Below, one piece after another: positions 16,401 through 22,395 of a DNA stretch of 23,825 nucleotides. This stretch comes from CAZBZG01 sp964496245 (GTDB taxonomy: Bacteria; Planctomycetota; SZUA-567), in NCBI GenBank assembly GCA_964496245.1, contig CAZBZG010000033.1:1-23825 (forward strand). The letters are read 5' to 3'. How positions within the stretch are numbered: the stretch's first letter is position 1; every line of letters begins with the position of its first letter. The notes below the pieces were generated by a model. That model made no database searches. It was not told the origin of the DNA and saw only the letters and a program-made list of their open reading frames with translations. The position numbers and the translations under genes are program-made.

Positions 16401-17676
16401 CAGCCGCCTCGCAGTCGGCTCCACCCCCGACGCCGCCATCGTCGACATGCCGGACACCCAGGCGCGGTTCGCCGGCAGACTCAACCTCCTCACCGAACCG
16501 CCTCCGGCCGCGGACGGGCTGACCTATCCATACATGCGTGACATCGATCTGCAAAAGGGGGTGTTCTCCCTCAACGCCCTGGACTACGCCACGCTCAAGC
16601 TCCGGGATCTGCGCTGCGAAGGCGAACTCGCGGGCGGCGTGCTCACGCTCTCCCGGCTGCAGCTGGACATGGCGGGTCGCATGGTCGGCGCCGCGCGCAT
16701 CGACTTCAACCGCCCGCTCCCGGTCGCCGCCCTGGGCATCCGCACCCAGGAGACGGGCCTCTCGCTCCGGCAACTCCTCGGACGCATCTCGCGCTACGGC
16801 CACTTCCAAGACGGCACGCTCCATCTGCCCGTGCCGTCCCAGAAGAAGGCCTTCGAGCTGCAATGGTCCGGGCTCACCCGCGAGAGGGTCCTCGGCTCTC
16901 TTTCCAGCAACCCCACGGATTTCCGGGTGGACGACTGCGTGCTGGCCGTACCCATGGACGCGAACATGGCCTCCAGCATCATCGGGCTCCGGCTCGGCGG
17001 GGCCATCGATGCCATGTTCACGCGCGTCCTTCTGCGGCTGTTCGGCGTCGACTACGACAAGAAGACCAAAAAGGCCAAGCAGCCGAAAACCTACCGCTAC
17101 GAGCGCGTGGACGGCCGCATCGTGTTTCGCGAGGAGCAGGTCCGGGGCGCCAAGAAGAAGCGCAAGGCCAGCATCCTGCGCCTCCTCGATTCGCGCGTGG
17201 TCGGGAAGAATACGGCCGACTATCGGGCGCAGGGGTACCTCATCCTCGACAAGTGGTATCTCAACCTACGGCTCTACGTGAAGGATCACGTCGAACGCCT
17301 GATCGACGTGGAAGACCACGTGAACCGCATCGGCAAGCTTTCGGAGAAGCAGCGCGCCACGCTCACCCGCGGCATTCTTCGCGGTCTGCAGAAGGCAGCC
17401 GACGAGAACGAGCTTTACTACGATCTCCGGGGGCCCATCGACCAGCCCGACGCGGATGTCAAACAGATCCAGCGCGTGCTGGCCCGGGCGCTGCGAGAGG
17501 TAATCCCCCAGATCGGCCGCGAGGTGCTCAAGGACAAGCTCAAGGACGAGCTCCTCGACCGCATCTTCGGGGGCGGCGAAGAGAAGAAAGGCGGCACGAA
17601 AAAAGGAGGCGAGAAAGGCACCGAGCAGAAAGAGGGCGGCGGCCTCGAAGACCTGCTCGAAAAGCTTCCGTTCTGA
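13471..17676 (+). CDS. AsmA/TamB-like large envelope protein
   Basis: A 1401-residue protein anchored by one N-terminal helix (about 31-48, basic cytoplasmic side before it). The following WIRDLVIEQVETHTGRD, then DIEIGWIDGVTLRGLRIAG is the usual opening of AsmA-family proteins. Most of the length is repetitive amphipathic beta structure with recurring GTLD/GTL and LxLxxPF turns, as in AsmA, TamB, YhdP and other bridge-like lipid-transfer proteins. From about 1160 the protein changes to a more helical, basic region, ending in a Gly/Lys/Glu-rich linker (about 1363-1393) and a short hydrophobic end. Known relatives move phospholipid between inner and outer membranes. The start at 13471 follows GGGAG by 8 bases; the frame is open to 13306, but only this start puts the anchor at the N-terminus. 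It is transcribed alone, divergent from recO. Confidence 0.75.
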   Translation: MSQAPERTPPPNTGAQHPLRPKRRLRSCLKVGCAGVVLLVVLVVLAPQLVPTAWIRDLVIEQVETHTGRDCKLQDIEIGWIDGVTLRGLRIAGDGDAPPLLEADELSLEVDLQALLEKRLVIKRVWIQGAAIHIVRTPGGNGKGGFGVIGRQTHIRDASIHYRDPAQNIDTAWSIPRLTLTGSDINGPMQLFGTFAPQGDGPLGTITVEGELDVLENDRLAAEPTAAVQITLESFALPAVLAQLGIATEPQITAGTLDGSLDVTCKGRTFAMPKGEVTFAKVQLNAADRDRPLSLPGATLTCKATLEMDKDTLVLTEGSLALADLAADLACAGTISQLRSHPTGKLETELRADLAKTAAYLRSDGLLPALPEGLRGTLTLSGPFAFTPGSFDAVPEIHLTNLCLPVGALDPKRAATGSFHGTFAVKGDTQAVSGEGAISQSDLTLPVACLDAPFRLQALSGPMTFAASANETHAEFTCKDARLDVPKTPSTTTALEGLGLSGTLAFSAFAKGDLPGGLQADLSLAVPFADKPVAVHLKQSQPAPEAPRTTWRVQAEGLDLAKVGERFAIEPFASGAKLEGTASADSQGTLTRESIAAQVRLSCEELWAYRLIADCAETRLGITAVAVDATYGFADETIKIEKGQITTNALRASVAGTIGPGTGALSYNAVVRPGSAEPVLRALALPTGLLREITCRGRLSYDEKRFALQETSVDGTLQLDEPHALNARHDLTGSRQPDAALSIALQAVALQLAAGKTPRLRVTVSEGVWNAPTGRFRADLDGSTETVLLLLDRLSQTFPAMQEIATSLAPYRMAGAFTATAQLQAGERALTLRVDPIRLQEARLAGTDKTPIFRDPDTRGVYAMAYAPDTGRITIERSEIATSKVRVGDAGNLPALKLTYQGGLVPPAGESARARGDWQFAKDNRFTIDAPSLAHLRNIFPALFAQGHALAGAARGTLDLAGPLSALAFDAQLRLANSRLAVGSTPDAAIVDMPDTQARFAGRLNLLTEPPPAADGLTYPYMRDIDLQKGVFSLNALDYATLKLRDLRCEGELAGGVLTLSRLQLDMAGRMVGAARIDFNRPLPVAALGIRTQETGLSLRQLLGRISRYGHFQDGTLHLPVPSQKKAFELQWSGLTRERVLGSLSSNPTDFRVDDCVLAVPMDANMASSIIGLRLGGAIDAMFTRVLLRLFGVDYDKKTKKAKQPKTYRYERVDGRIVFREEQVRGAKKKRKASILRLLDSRVVGKNTADYRAQGYLILDKWYLNLRLYVKDHVERLIDVEDHVNRIGKLSEKQRATLTRGILRGLQKAADENELYYDLRGPIDQPDADVKQIQRVLARALREVIPQIGREVLKDKLKDELLDRIFGGGEEKKGGTKKGGEKGTEQKEGGGLEDLLEKLPF

Positions 17677-17729
17677 CCGCGGAGAGGCGAAACGGCTGGC
17701 CCGCACGCGTAGAAGGGAGGAGCCCGCCC

Positions 17730-18926
17730 TCACCCATCGCCGGACGCGGCTTCCTTCTCCTTGGACAGTTCGTAGATACGGAACTCGATCAGGTCCCGGC
17801 CCCACTTGGCCGTGCGCTTGACCTCCACGGGCGTCTTGTCCTTGTCCCGGATGCAGTACCGGTCGTAGGACTGGCAGATGGCCCCCGAGGCGCTGGTCCG
17901 CGCCTCCACGTCGCCCAGTTCGTCCGCCGCCCAGAACTTCTGCACGTAGTAGGTCGTGATCGTGCGGAAGCCCAGGGCATCGAGCTTGGTGCCTTCCACG
18001 TTCTTGAACTCCTCGAGCGCGAGCGCCAGGGCGTCCAGCCGCTTGCGCTTGCATGCCTCCTGCTCGTCGGGATCCTCGAGCGCGCCCAGCATGGCCTCGT
18101 ACTGCTTGGCCTTCATGAGCAACAGCACCCCCTTCTTGTAGGTCAGGATGTGCTTCTCATCCCCTTGGGCCAGCTTGCGCAGGGTGCCCAGACAGTGGGC
18201 GGCCATCTCGATGGCCACCGCCGCGTCCTCCGGTGTCCGCTCGACCGTGAAGAGCCGGCGCCCGCCGTCGCCGGCCGCCTGCGCTAGTTCGGCGCGCGCG
18301 GGGAACTCCTCCTGCATCGCCTTCCGATGCGCGTCCGTCACCCTGAGGTACTTCTGATCGCGCCACTGCGGCGGTAGCGCAGCCGAATCCAGATAGTTGA
18401 AGCCCGAATCCTGCGCCGCGAAGAGGCACGACGGGCAGACCGTGATCTCGAACAGCGAGAAGTCCACGGCGCTTCGGTTCGCATCCGTAGGGCGCACGTA
18501 CCGGTTCAGCTGATACCGCTCGTCGAGCTCGATGACCATGGACTTGCCCTTGAGCACCGGTGCCGAGAACTCGGCGTCGTCAAAGGGACACCGGTAGGTC
18601 CGGGCGTTGAGCACCGACCGATGGCCGCGCTCGATGCCTTCGAACGCCGCGGGAAACTCGATGTTGACCGCAGGCATGCCGGAGCTTGATAGCTTCTTCA
18701 CTTGATCGGACGGAAGCGTGCCGAGCTTGTTGCGCAGAGCGTCGATGTGCTTGCCCAACGCGCGCTCCACCGGCTCCTCGCCCAGCACGGCGGGCAGCAG
18801 GTTCAAGAGCAACTGCGCAGGGGCGATGGCCACCCCCTTTGCCTCCTGGAGATCCTCGGCAAGGGCATCCAGCTTCTTGCGCACTTCTGTGCCGAGGGCA
18901 TCGGATAGGTCGTTCGAACTCGCCAT
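17730..18926 (-). CDS. DUF2225-like cysteine-motif protein
   Basis: A 398-residue predicted cytoplasmic protein without signal peptide or membrane segment. Residues 110-185 carry CPFDDAEF (Cys113), then VCPSCLFAAQDSGF (Cys164, Cys167), the arrangement of DUF2225 proteins, where CPxC and CPxCG motifs probably bind zinc. The first motif has lost its second Cys (CPFD), so a full four-Cys site is not present. The rest is helical, possibly TPR-like (RTPEDAAVAIEMAAHCLGTLRKLA; ILTYKKGVLLLMKAKQYEAMLGAL), as in some DUF2225 proteins. No function is known. The frame opens with a GTG at 18968, but that lies upstream of the predicted transcript start, and the ATG at 18926 has CGGAG in front, so I start there. 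It converges on the AsmA-like gene with 53 bases between. Confidence 0.7.
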   Translation of the reverse strand: MASSNDLSDALGTEVRKKLDALAEDLQEAKGVAIAPAQLLLNLLPAVLGEEPVERALGKHIDALRNKLGTLPSDQVKKLSSSGMPAVNIEFPAAFEGIERGHRSVLNARTYRCPFDDAEFSAPVLKGKSMVIELDERYQLNRYVRPTDANRSAVDFSLFEITVCPSCLFAAQDSGFNYLDSAALPPQWRDQKYLRVTDAHRKAMQEEFPARAELAQAAGDGGRRLFTVERTPEDAAVAIEMAAHCLGTLRKLAQGDEKHILTYKKGVLLLMKAKQYEAMLGALEDPDEQEACKRKRLDALALALEEFKNVEGTKLDALGFRTITTYYVQKFWAADELGDVEARTSASGAICQSYDRYCIRDKDKTPVEVKRTAKWGRDLIEFRIYELSKEKEAASGDG

Positions 18927-18971
18927 CTGGGCTCCGGGACACGCGACGCCAAGGCGTTCGCATGCCACCTC

Positions 18972-19000
18972 ATTCTATCCGAAACGCCTGATCGACGTAA
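18972..19000 (-). promoter_or_regulatory. Promoter for the DUF2225-like gene
   Basis: Minus-strand TAGAAT (18972-18977, 5/6) with TTACGT (18995-19000, poor -35) 17 bases upstream. Predicted start near 18965, leader about 39 bases to the ATG at 18926. It separates this gene from the flavodoxin upstream. Confidence 0.45.
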
Positions 19001-19045
19001 GGATTTTCTCGCGCGTCTGCGGCACCGGAAGGCAGCGCCGCCCCG

Positions 19046-19549
19046 CTAGACCTCGGATTCGACCCCGTCGCCCTCCGGCGGCGCCTGCAGCGCTTTCCCG
19101 AACGTCGCGACCTCGTCCGCGTGCCGGCCCTTCTTCACGTCCTTCTCGAGCAGCCCCAGACTGGCGCGCGCGGGGCGGCCGGCGAGCGCGGCCATCTGGT
19201 TCAGGGTCTTCTCCCGCGACGTATGTCCGGTGGTGCAGAAGTACGCAACCGTCTTCAGCGAGGGACCGTATGTGCTGAGCCACGTGCGCACCGGGCTCGC
19301 CATGGTGCCCGCCCAGACCGGGGTACCGATCACGACAAGGTCGTATCCGGCCGGATCGTGCTCCGGCGCTTCGATGGGCGGCATCTGCCTGAGGCTGGCC
19401 TCCTTGCCGGCGGTCACAAAGCCGATCACCCCGCTGCGATCCTTGCCGTCCCGGATGGCCTCCAGGTCGGCCCCGAGCGTGGCGGCCAACGATTCAGCCA
19501 CCGCGTGCGTGATGCCCGTCCGCGAGTAGTACGTCACGAGTGCTCGCAT
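19046..19549 (-). CDS. Flavodoxin-family protein
   Basis: A 167-residue FMN-binding fold protein. The N-terminal strand and phosphate loop read LVTYYSRTGITHAVAE (Ser9-Arg-Thr-Gly-Ile-Thr14 is the FMN-phosphate loop). A second flavin-contacting segment is VIGTPVWAGTMASPVRTWL near 95-113. The length matches short-chain flavodoxins and flavodoxin-like WrbA/Flavodoxin_5 proteins. The redox partner is unknown. The frame is open to 19633, but the ATG at 19549 has AAGGAGAGAGC upstream and begins exactly with the flavodoxin strand. It is divergent from the candidate small RNA at 19636-19795, so their control regions share about 85 bases. I found no good -10/-35 pair for it. Confidence 0.88.
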   Translation of the reverse strand: MRALVTYYSRTGITHAVAESLAATLGADLEAIRDGKDRSGVIGFVTAGKEASLRQMPPIEAPEHDPAGYDLVVIGTPVWAGTMASPVRTWLSTYGPSLKTVAYFCTTGHTSREKTLNQMAALAGRPARASLGLLEKDVKKGRHADEVATFGKALQAPPEGDGVESEV

Positions 19550-19598
19550 GCTCTCTCCTTTGTCAGCGTCTAGCCCTCGCGGCAACCGTCGGTCCGCG

Positions 19599-19629
19599 TC
19601 GACCTGGTGCATGCCCGAAGACCGATAAT
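19599..19629 (+). promoter_or_regulatory. Candidate promoter of the small RNA
   Basis: GATAAT at 19624-19629 matches the -10 consensus at 5/6. The best -35 is TCGACC at 19599-19604 (4/6) with a long 19-base spacer. Predicted start is around 19635-19637, exactly where the first stem of the RNA begins. Confidence 0.45.
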
Positions 19630-19635
19630 CCACGC

Positions 19636-19795
19636 TTCCCGAGCGGTTTCTTCAGAACTTGCGAAAGGAATCGCGCCTCCCGCGCAAGTGGATCACAGCC
19701 CCACGAGCGTTCCTTCGCGCGAAGAGAAGTACCGCTCACGGAGGAAGCAACGGGTTGGAAATGCGGGAGTAGGAGGCTCCCGCATTTCTCTTTTT
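19636..19795 (+). ncRNA. Candidate small RNA with anti-Shine-Dalgarno loop
   Basis: No protein-like ORF covers this stretch, but it has a -10 box, a compact nested fold and a strong terminator. Paired segments (all complementary by eye): 19635-19639/19743-19747, 19641-19647/19731-19737, 19648-19650/19726-19728, 19651-19653/19721-19723, 19661-19663/19716-19718, 19665-19670/19710-19715. At the tip are two hairpins, 19672-19675/19681-19684 and 19688-19691/19701-19704. The first tip hairpin, CGCG-CCTCC-CGCG, presents CCUCC in its loop, complementary to the GGAGG ribosome binding sites used by genes here. The terminator follows at 19759-19795. The next plus-strand gene is nearly 400 bases away, beyond that terminator, so a riboswitch for it is unlikely. 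It does not show the signatures of RNase P RNA, tmRNA or SRP RNA; a divergent 6S RNA is not excluded. Confidence 0.6.
19759..19795 (+). terminator. Strong intrinsic terminator of the small RNA
   Basis: AAATGCGGGAG (19759-19769), 7-base loop, CTCCCGCATTT (19777-19787), a perfect 11-bp stem, then CTCTTTTT. The T-tract is present only on the plus strand. No annotated plus-strand coding gene ends nearby, which is why I infer an RNA gene upstream. Confidence 0.9.
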
Positions 19796-20123
19796 CCCGC
19801 CCCACTCATTCCCTTCAACCGCTTCGGGCGGCTCCTGGCACCCCCTCCCGCCCGTCTCGCGGCAGCTGCGCTCTTCTGCAGCGTCTCGCAGATCTCCCGC
19901 GCCCTGCGATACGTTCGGTCCGTTCCGTAGGGCATCCCCCGCCAACGCGCAGAGCGAAGCCCCCCGTCCAGCGCGGGCATACGCGCCCATTCTACAGGCG
20001 CGTATGCGGCCCGGCAACAGGTTGCGCCTGCAGGCACTCCCACGCGGCGCCTGCGCGGACCGCGCGGTGCCAAGCCCCCGGCAACGGCGAGGAGCCACCC
20101 TCTGCCCTGGCCGGCCATTTCCC
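19796..20123. other. Gene-free stretch between small RNA terminator and coaD promoter
   Basis: 328 bases with no convincing gene on either strand. It contains a possible 7-bp GC hairpin (CGGGCGG 19825-19831 with CCGCCCG 19848-19854) and the perfect 11-bp hairpin at 19977-20007. A basic minus-strand ORF (19693-19935) crosses the terminator and looks like chance. Confidence 0.55.
19977..20007. repeat. Perfect 11-bp inverted repeat
   Basis: GCATACGCGCC (19977-19987), 9-base spacer CATTCTACA, GGCGCGTATGC (19997-20007). No T-tract on either side, so not a standard terminator. It lies about 120 bases upstream of the coaD promoter and could be an operator or an RNA hairpin. Confidence 0.6.
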
Positions 20124-20152
20124 TTTACACAACGGCGCACCGCGGGTACGCT
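20124..20152 (+). promoter_or_regulatory. Promoter for coaD
   Basis: TTTACA (20124-20129, 5/6) and TACGCT (20147-20152, 3/6) with 17-base spacing. Predicted start near 20159, just ahead of the AAGGAG ribosome binding site at 20162-20167, leaving a leader of about 15 bases. Confidence 0.5.
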
Positions 20153-20173
20153 GAAGTGCGAAAGGAGCGCCCT

Positions 20174-20746
20174 GTGGATCGCAAGCGCATCGCCGTGCTG
20201 CCGGGAACCTTCGACCCCATCACGTACGGTCACATGGACATCATTCGTCGGGGGGCGGCGCTCTTCGAGGAGCTCGTGATCGGGGTCGCGCGCAATCCCT
20301 CCAAGAAGCCCTTGCTCCCGCTCGACCTACGCGTGCATCTCATCGAACGATTGACCGGAGAACTCGCCAACGTGCGCGTGGAGAGCTTCGAGGGCATGAC
20401 CGTGCAGTTCGTGGAACGCGTGGGGGCCAACGTCATCGTACGCGGCATCCGTACATTTTCCGACTTCGAGTATGAGTTCCAACTGGCTCTGGCGAACCGC
20501 TGCATGAGCGGCGTGGAGACCGTGTTCGTCATGGCCAGCGCGGAGAACGCGTTCGTGCGTTCGACCTTGATCAAGCAGGGCGCGGCGCTGGGCGCGGACA
20601 TGTCTGCGTTCGTTCCCACCGAGGTGCTCGAACACCTCCGCCAGCACCTGCCCGCATCCGAGACGGGCACCGCCGGGCTCGACGGCGACGAGACGCCCTT
20701 TCAGGGCAAGAAGGGCTCGGGGCTCCGCGGCGAAGGGTACGAATGA
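20174..20746 (+). CDS. coaD: Pantetheine-phosphate adenylyltransferase (CoaD)
   Basis: A 190-residue nucleotidyltransferase of the HxGH class that adenylates 4'-phosphopantetheine, the fourth step of CoA synthesis. TFDPITYGH at 12-20 holds the HxGH-type ATP site (Thr12, His20). NPSKKPLL at 41-48 contains the conserved lysines, VRGIR at 89-93 and DFEYEFQLALANR at 97-109 are the substrate-pocket signatures. The usual ISSSLVKE reads FVRSTLIKQ at 127-135, a divergent form. The protein is about 30 residues longer than the common 160, through a Gly/Lys-rich tail. The frame opens with a GTG at 20156, but AAGGAG lies inside that extension, 6 bases before the GTG at 20174, which starts the Rossmann strand, so I use it. 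Confidence 0.94.
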   Translation: MDRKRIAVLPGTFDPITYGHMDIIRRGAALFEELVIGVARNPSKKPLLPLDLRVHLIERLTGELANVRVESFEGMTVQFVERVGANVIVRGIRTFSDFEYEFQLALANRCMSGVETVFVMASAENAFVRSTLIKQGAALGADMSAFVPTEVLEHLRQHLPASETGTAGLDGDETPFQGKKGSGLRGEGYE

Positions 20747-20761
20747 GGGGAGCCGGATCCA

Positions 20762-20767
20762 AAGGAG
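20762..20767 (+). promoter_or_regulatory. Strong ribosome binding site of the 60-codon ORF
   Basis: AAGGAG, 7 bases before the ATG at 20775. Together with the gap context it is the main evidence that the small ORF is translated. Confidence 0.6.
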
Positions 20768-20774
20768 TGCGACG

Positions 20775-20957
20775 ATGAACGCACGACACGGATGGCTCTG
20801 GACCGCGCCTGTCCTGATTGCACGCCTGCACGCCGGCGCCGCCGAACAGCACGCCCCGAAAGCGACGGAAGAGAACGCCCTGGTCGCGAAGCGCATTTTC
20901 ATGGCGATCGCTTTTGATCCATTCCGCGCCAAAGAGCTCTTCGCCTCGCTGATCTAG
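20775..20957 (+). CDS. Small protein of 60 residues, unknown
   Basis: An ORF of 60 codons that begins 28 bases after coaD and ends about 50 bases before the phosphodiesterase, in the same direction. An ideal ribosome binding site (AAGGAG, spacing 7) argues that it is translated. The first 23 residues have a hydrophobic core (WLWTAPVLIA) and an AGAA/EQ site, so it may carry a weak signal peptide. The mature end (EENALVAKRIFMAIAFDPF then RAKELFASLI) could form an amphipathic helix. I do not recognise any family. It could be a real small envelope protein, a remnant of a longer gene, or chance. Confidence 0.45.
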   Translation: MNARHGWLWTAPVLIARLHAGAAEQHAPKATEENALVAKRIFMAIAFDPFRAKELFASLI

Positions 20958-21006
20958 TTCGCGGCCGGGATCGGTCGGGGCAGCCGTGTACCACGGAGCG
21001 CGCATT

Positions 21007-22395
21007 GTGAACCTCACGCCCGTCTGCCTGCTCGATGTGGTCGGCCTCACGCCCCGGCTCGTGGGCGAGGCCACCCCCTGCCTGCGTGCGCTCGCCAGCG
21101 AACACGGCGCCCGGCCGCTCACGGGCGTGCTGCCCGCCGTCACCTGCAGCGCGCAGGCCTCCGCCCTCACCGGCAGCCTCCCCTCCAGCCACGGCATCGT
21201 AGGCAACGGCTGGCTCTTCCGCGACACGCAGGAGGTCCGCTTCTGGCAGCAGTCCCGCCGGCTCATCCAGGCCGAGACCCTCTACGACGTGGCTCGCGAG
21301 CGCGCCGCAGCCGCAGGCGCCCCCTTCCGGTGCGCCAAACTCTTCTGGTGGTTCAACCAGGGCGCGGGCGTGGATTTCTCGCTCACGCCCAAGCCATGGT
21401 ACGGGTCGGACGGCAACAAGGCCTTCGGCATCCACGGCTCGCCCCCTGGCTTTGCCAAGGACACGGTCGATGCGCTGGGGCCGTTTCCGTTCCACGCGTT
21501 CTGGGGCCCCTTTGCGGGCCTCCCCTCGAGCCAGTGGATCGCGCAGGCGGCCGCCCGCGTCCTCCGCCAGCACCGCCCCACGCTCACGCTGGTCTACCTC
21601 CCCCACCTCGACTACGACCTGCAGCGACACGGCGCATCCGCTGCCAGCACGACCGCACGGCTGCAGGAAATCGACGCGTGCGCGGGCACGGTGATCGACG
21701 CGGCGCGCCAGATAGGTGCCGAAGTGGTCGTGCTCAGCGAGTACGGGCTGACCGACGTCGCCCGGCCTGTCGCCCCTAACCGGGTGCTCCGCAGCCACGA
21801 ACTCCTGACCGTGCGCGACGGCCCGTTCGGCGAGCAGCCCGATCTCTTCCAGTCCCGCGCGTTCGCCGTGGCCGACCACCAGATCGCCCACGTCTACGTG
21901 GCCGATCCCGCGGACCGCGACACCGTGGCCCGGCTGCTCGAAGCCGAGGACGGCGTCGAGCGCGTGCTCCGGGCCGATGACAAACAACGGGAAGGGCTCG
22001 ACCACGCCCGCGCCGGCGAGCTCGTGGCCCTGGCCGCGCCCGACGCCTGGTTCACCTACCCCTACTGGCTCGAGCCGGCCAAGGCGCCCGACTTTGCGCG
22101 GACCGTGGACATCCACCGCAAGCCCGGCTACGATCCGTGCGAGCTCTTCCTCGATCCCGGCCTCTGCTGCCCGCGCCTGCGCGCCGGCGTTCGGCTGTTG
22201 CAGAAGAAGCTCGGCTTCCGCACGCGGTTCGACGTGATTCCGCTCGACGCGCACCTCGTCAAGGGCAGCCATGGCCTGCGCCCAACCGACGCCCAGGACG
22301 GGCCCGTGCTGCTCACCACCGCACACCCGCCGTCCGACACACCGGCGATCCCTGACATCCGGGACTACGTGCTCGGCCTGCTGGGGCTGGGATGA
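21007..22395 (+). CDS. Alkaline-phosphatase-superfamily phosphodiesterase / nucleotide pyrophosphatase
   Basis: A 462-residue type I phosphodiesterase (PF01663-like). Metal ligand Asp10 lies in LLDVVGL. The nucleophile Thr46 is in PAVTCSAQASALTG followed by SSHGIVGN at 61-67, the classic NPP arrangement. YLPHLDYDLQRHG (197-209) supplies Asp202 and His208. The usual SDHGM is SEYGL at 244-248, replacing both metal ligands Asp and His. DHQIAHVY and a late KGSHGL supply other histidines. No signal peptide, so cytoplasmic. The GTG at 21007 has GGAG 8 bases upstream; an alternative GTG at 20986 adds seven residues. Proteins of this sort occur in the ebo metabolite clusters (EboF-like), but no other ebo gene is here, so I give no name. 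It runs 31 bases into lpxH, tail to tail. Confidence 0.83.
   Translation: MNLTPVCLLDVVGLTPRLVGEATPCLRALASEHGARPLTGVLPAVTCSAQASALTGSLPSSHGIVGNGWLFRDTQEVRFWQQSRRLIQAETLYDVARERAAAAGAPFRCAKLFWWFNQGAGVDFSLTPKPWYGSDGNKAFGIHGSPPGFAKDTVDALGPFPFHAFWGPFAGLPSSQWIAQAAARVLRQHRPTLTLVYLPHLDYDLQRHGASAASTTARLQEIDACAGTVIDAARQIGAEVVVLSEYGLTDVARPVAPNRVLRSHELLTVRDGPFGEQPDLFQSRAFAVADHQIAHVYVADPADRDTVARLLEAEDGVERVLRADDKQREGLDHARAGELVALAAPDAWFTYPYWLEPAKAPDFARTVDIHRKPGYDPCELFLDPGLCCPRLRAGVRLLQKKLGFRTRFDVIPLDAHLVKGSHGLRPTDAQDGPVLLTTAHPPSDTPAIPDIRDYVLGLLGLG

Noticed and set aside
19636..19795. Identity as RNase P RNA, SRP RNA or tmRNA
   Set aside because: Too short or missing the conserved cores (GGAAGCAGCC of SRP, the GAGGAAAGUCC region of RNase P, alanine acceptor of tmRNA). 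Divergent 6S cannot be excluded.
19693..19935. Basic minus-strand ORF of about 80 codons starting MPYGTDRTYRRAREICETLQ
   Set aside because: Has GGGGG next to its ATG and GC-rich third positions at first, but runs through the terminator and the small RNA, and the second half has no coding bias.
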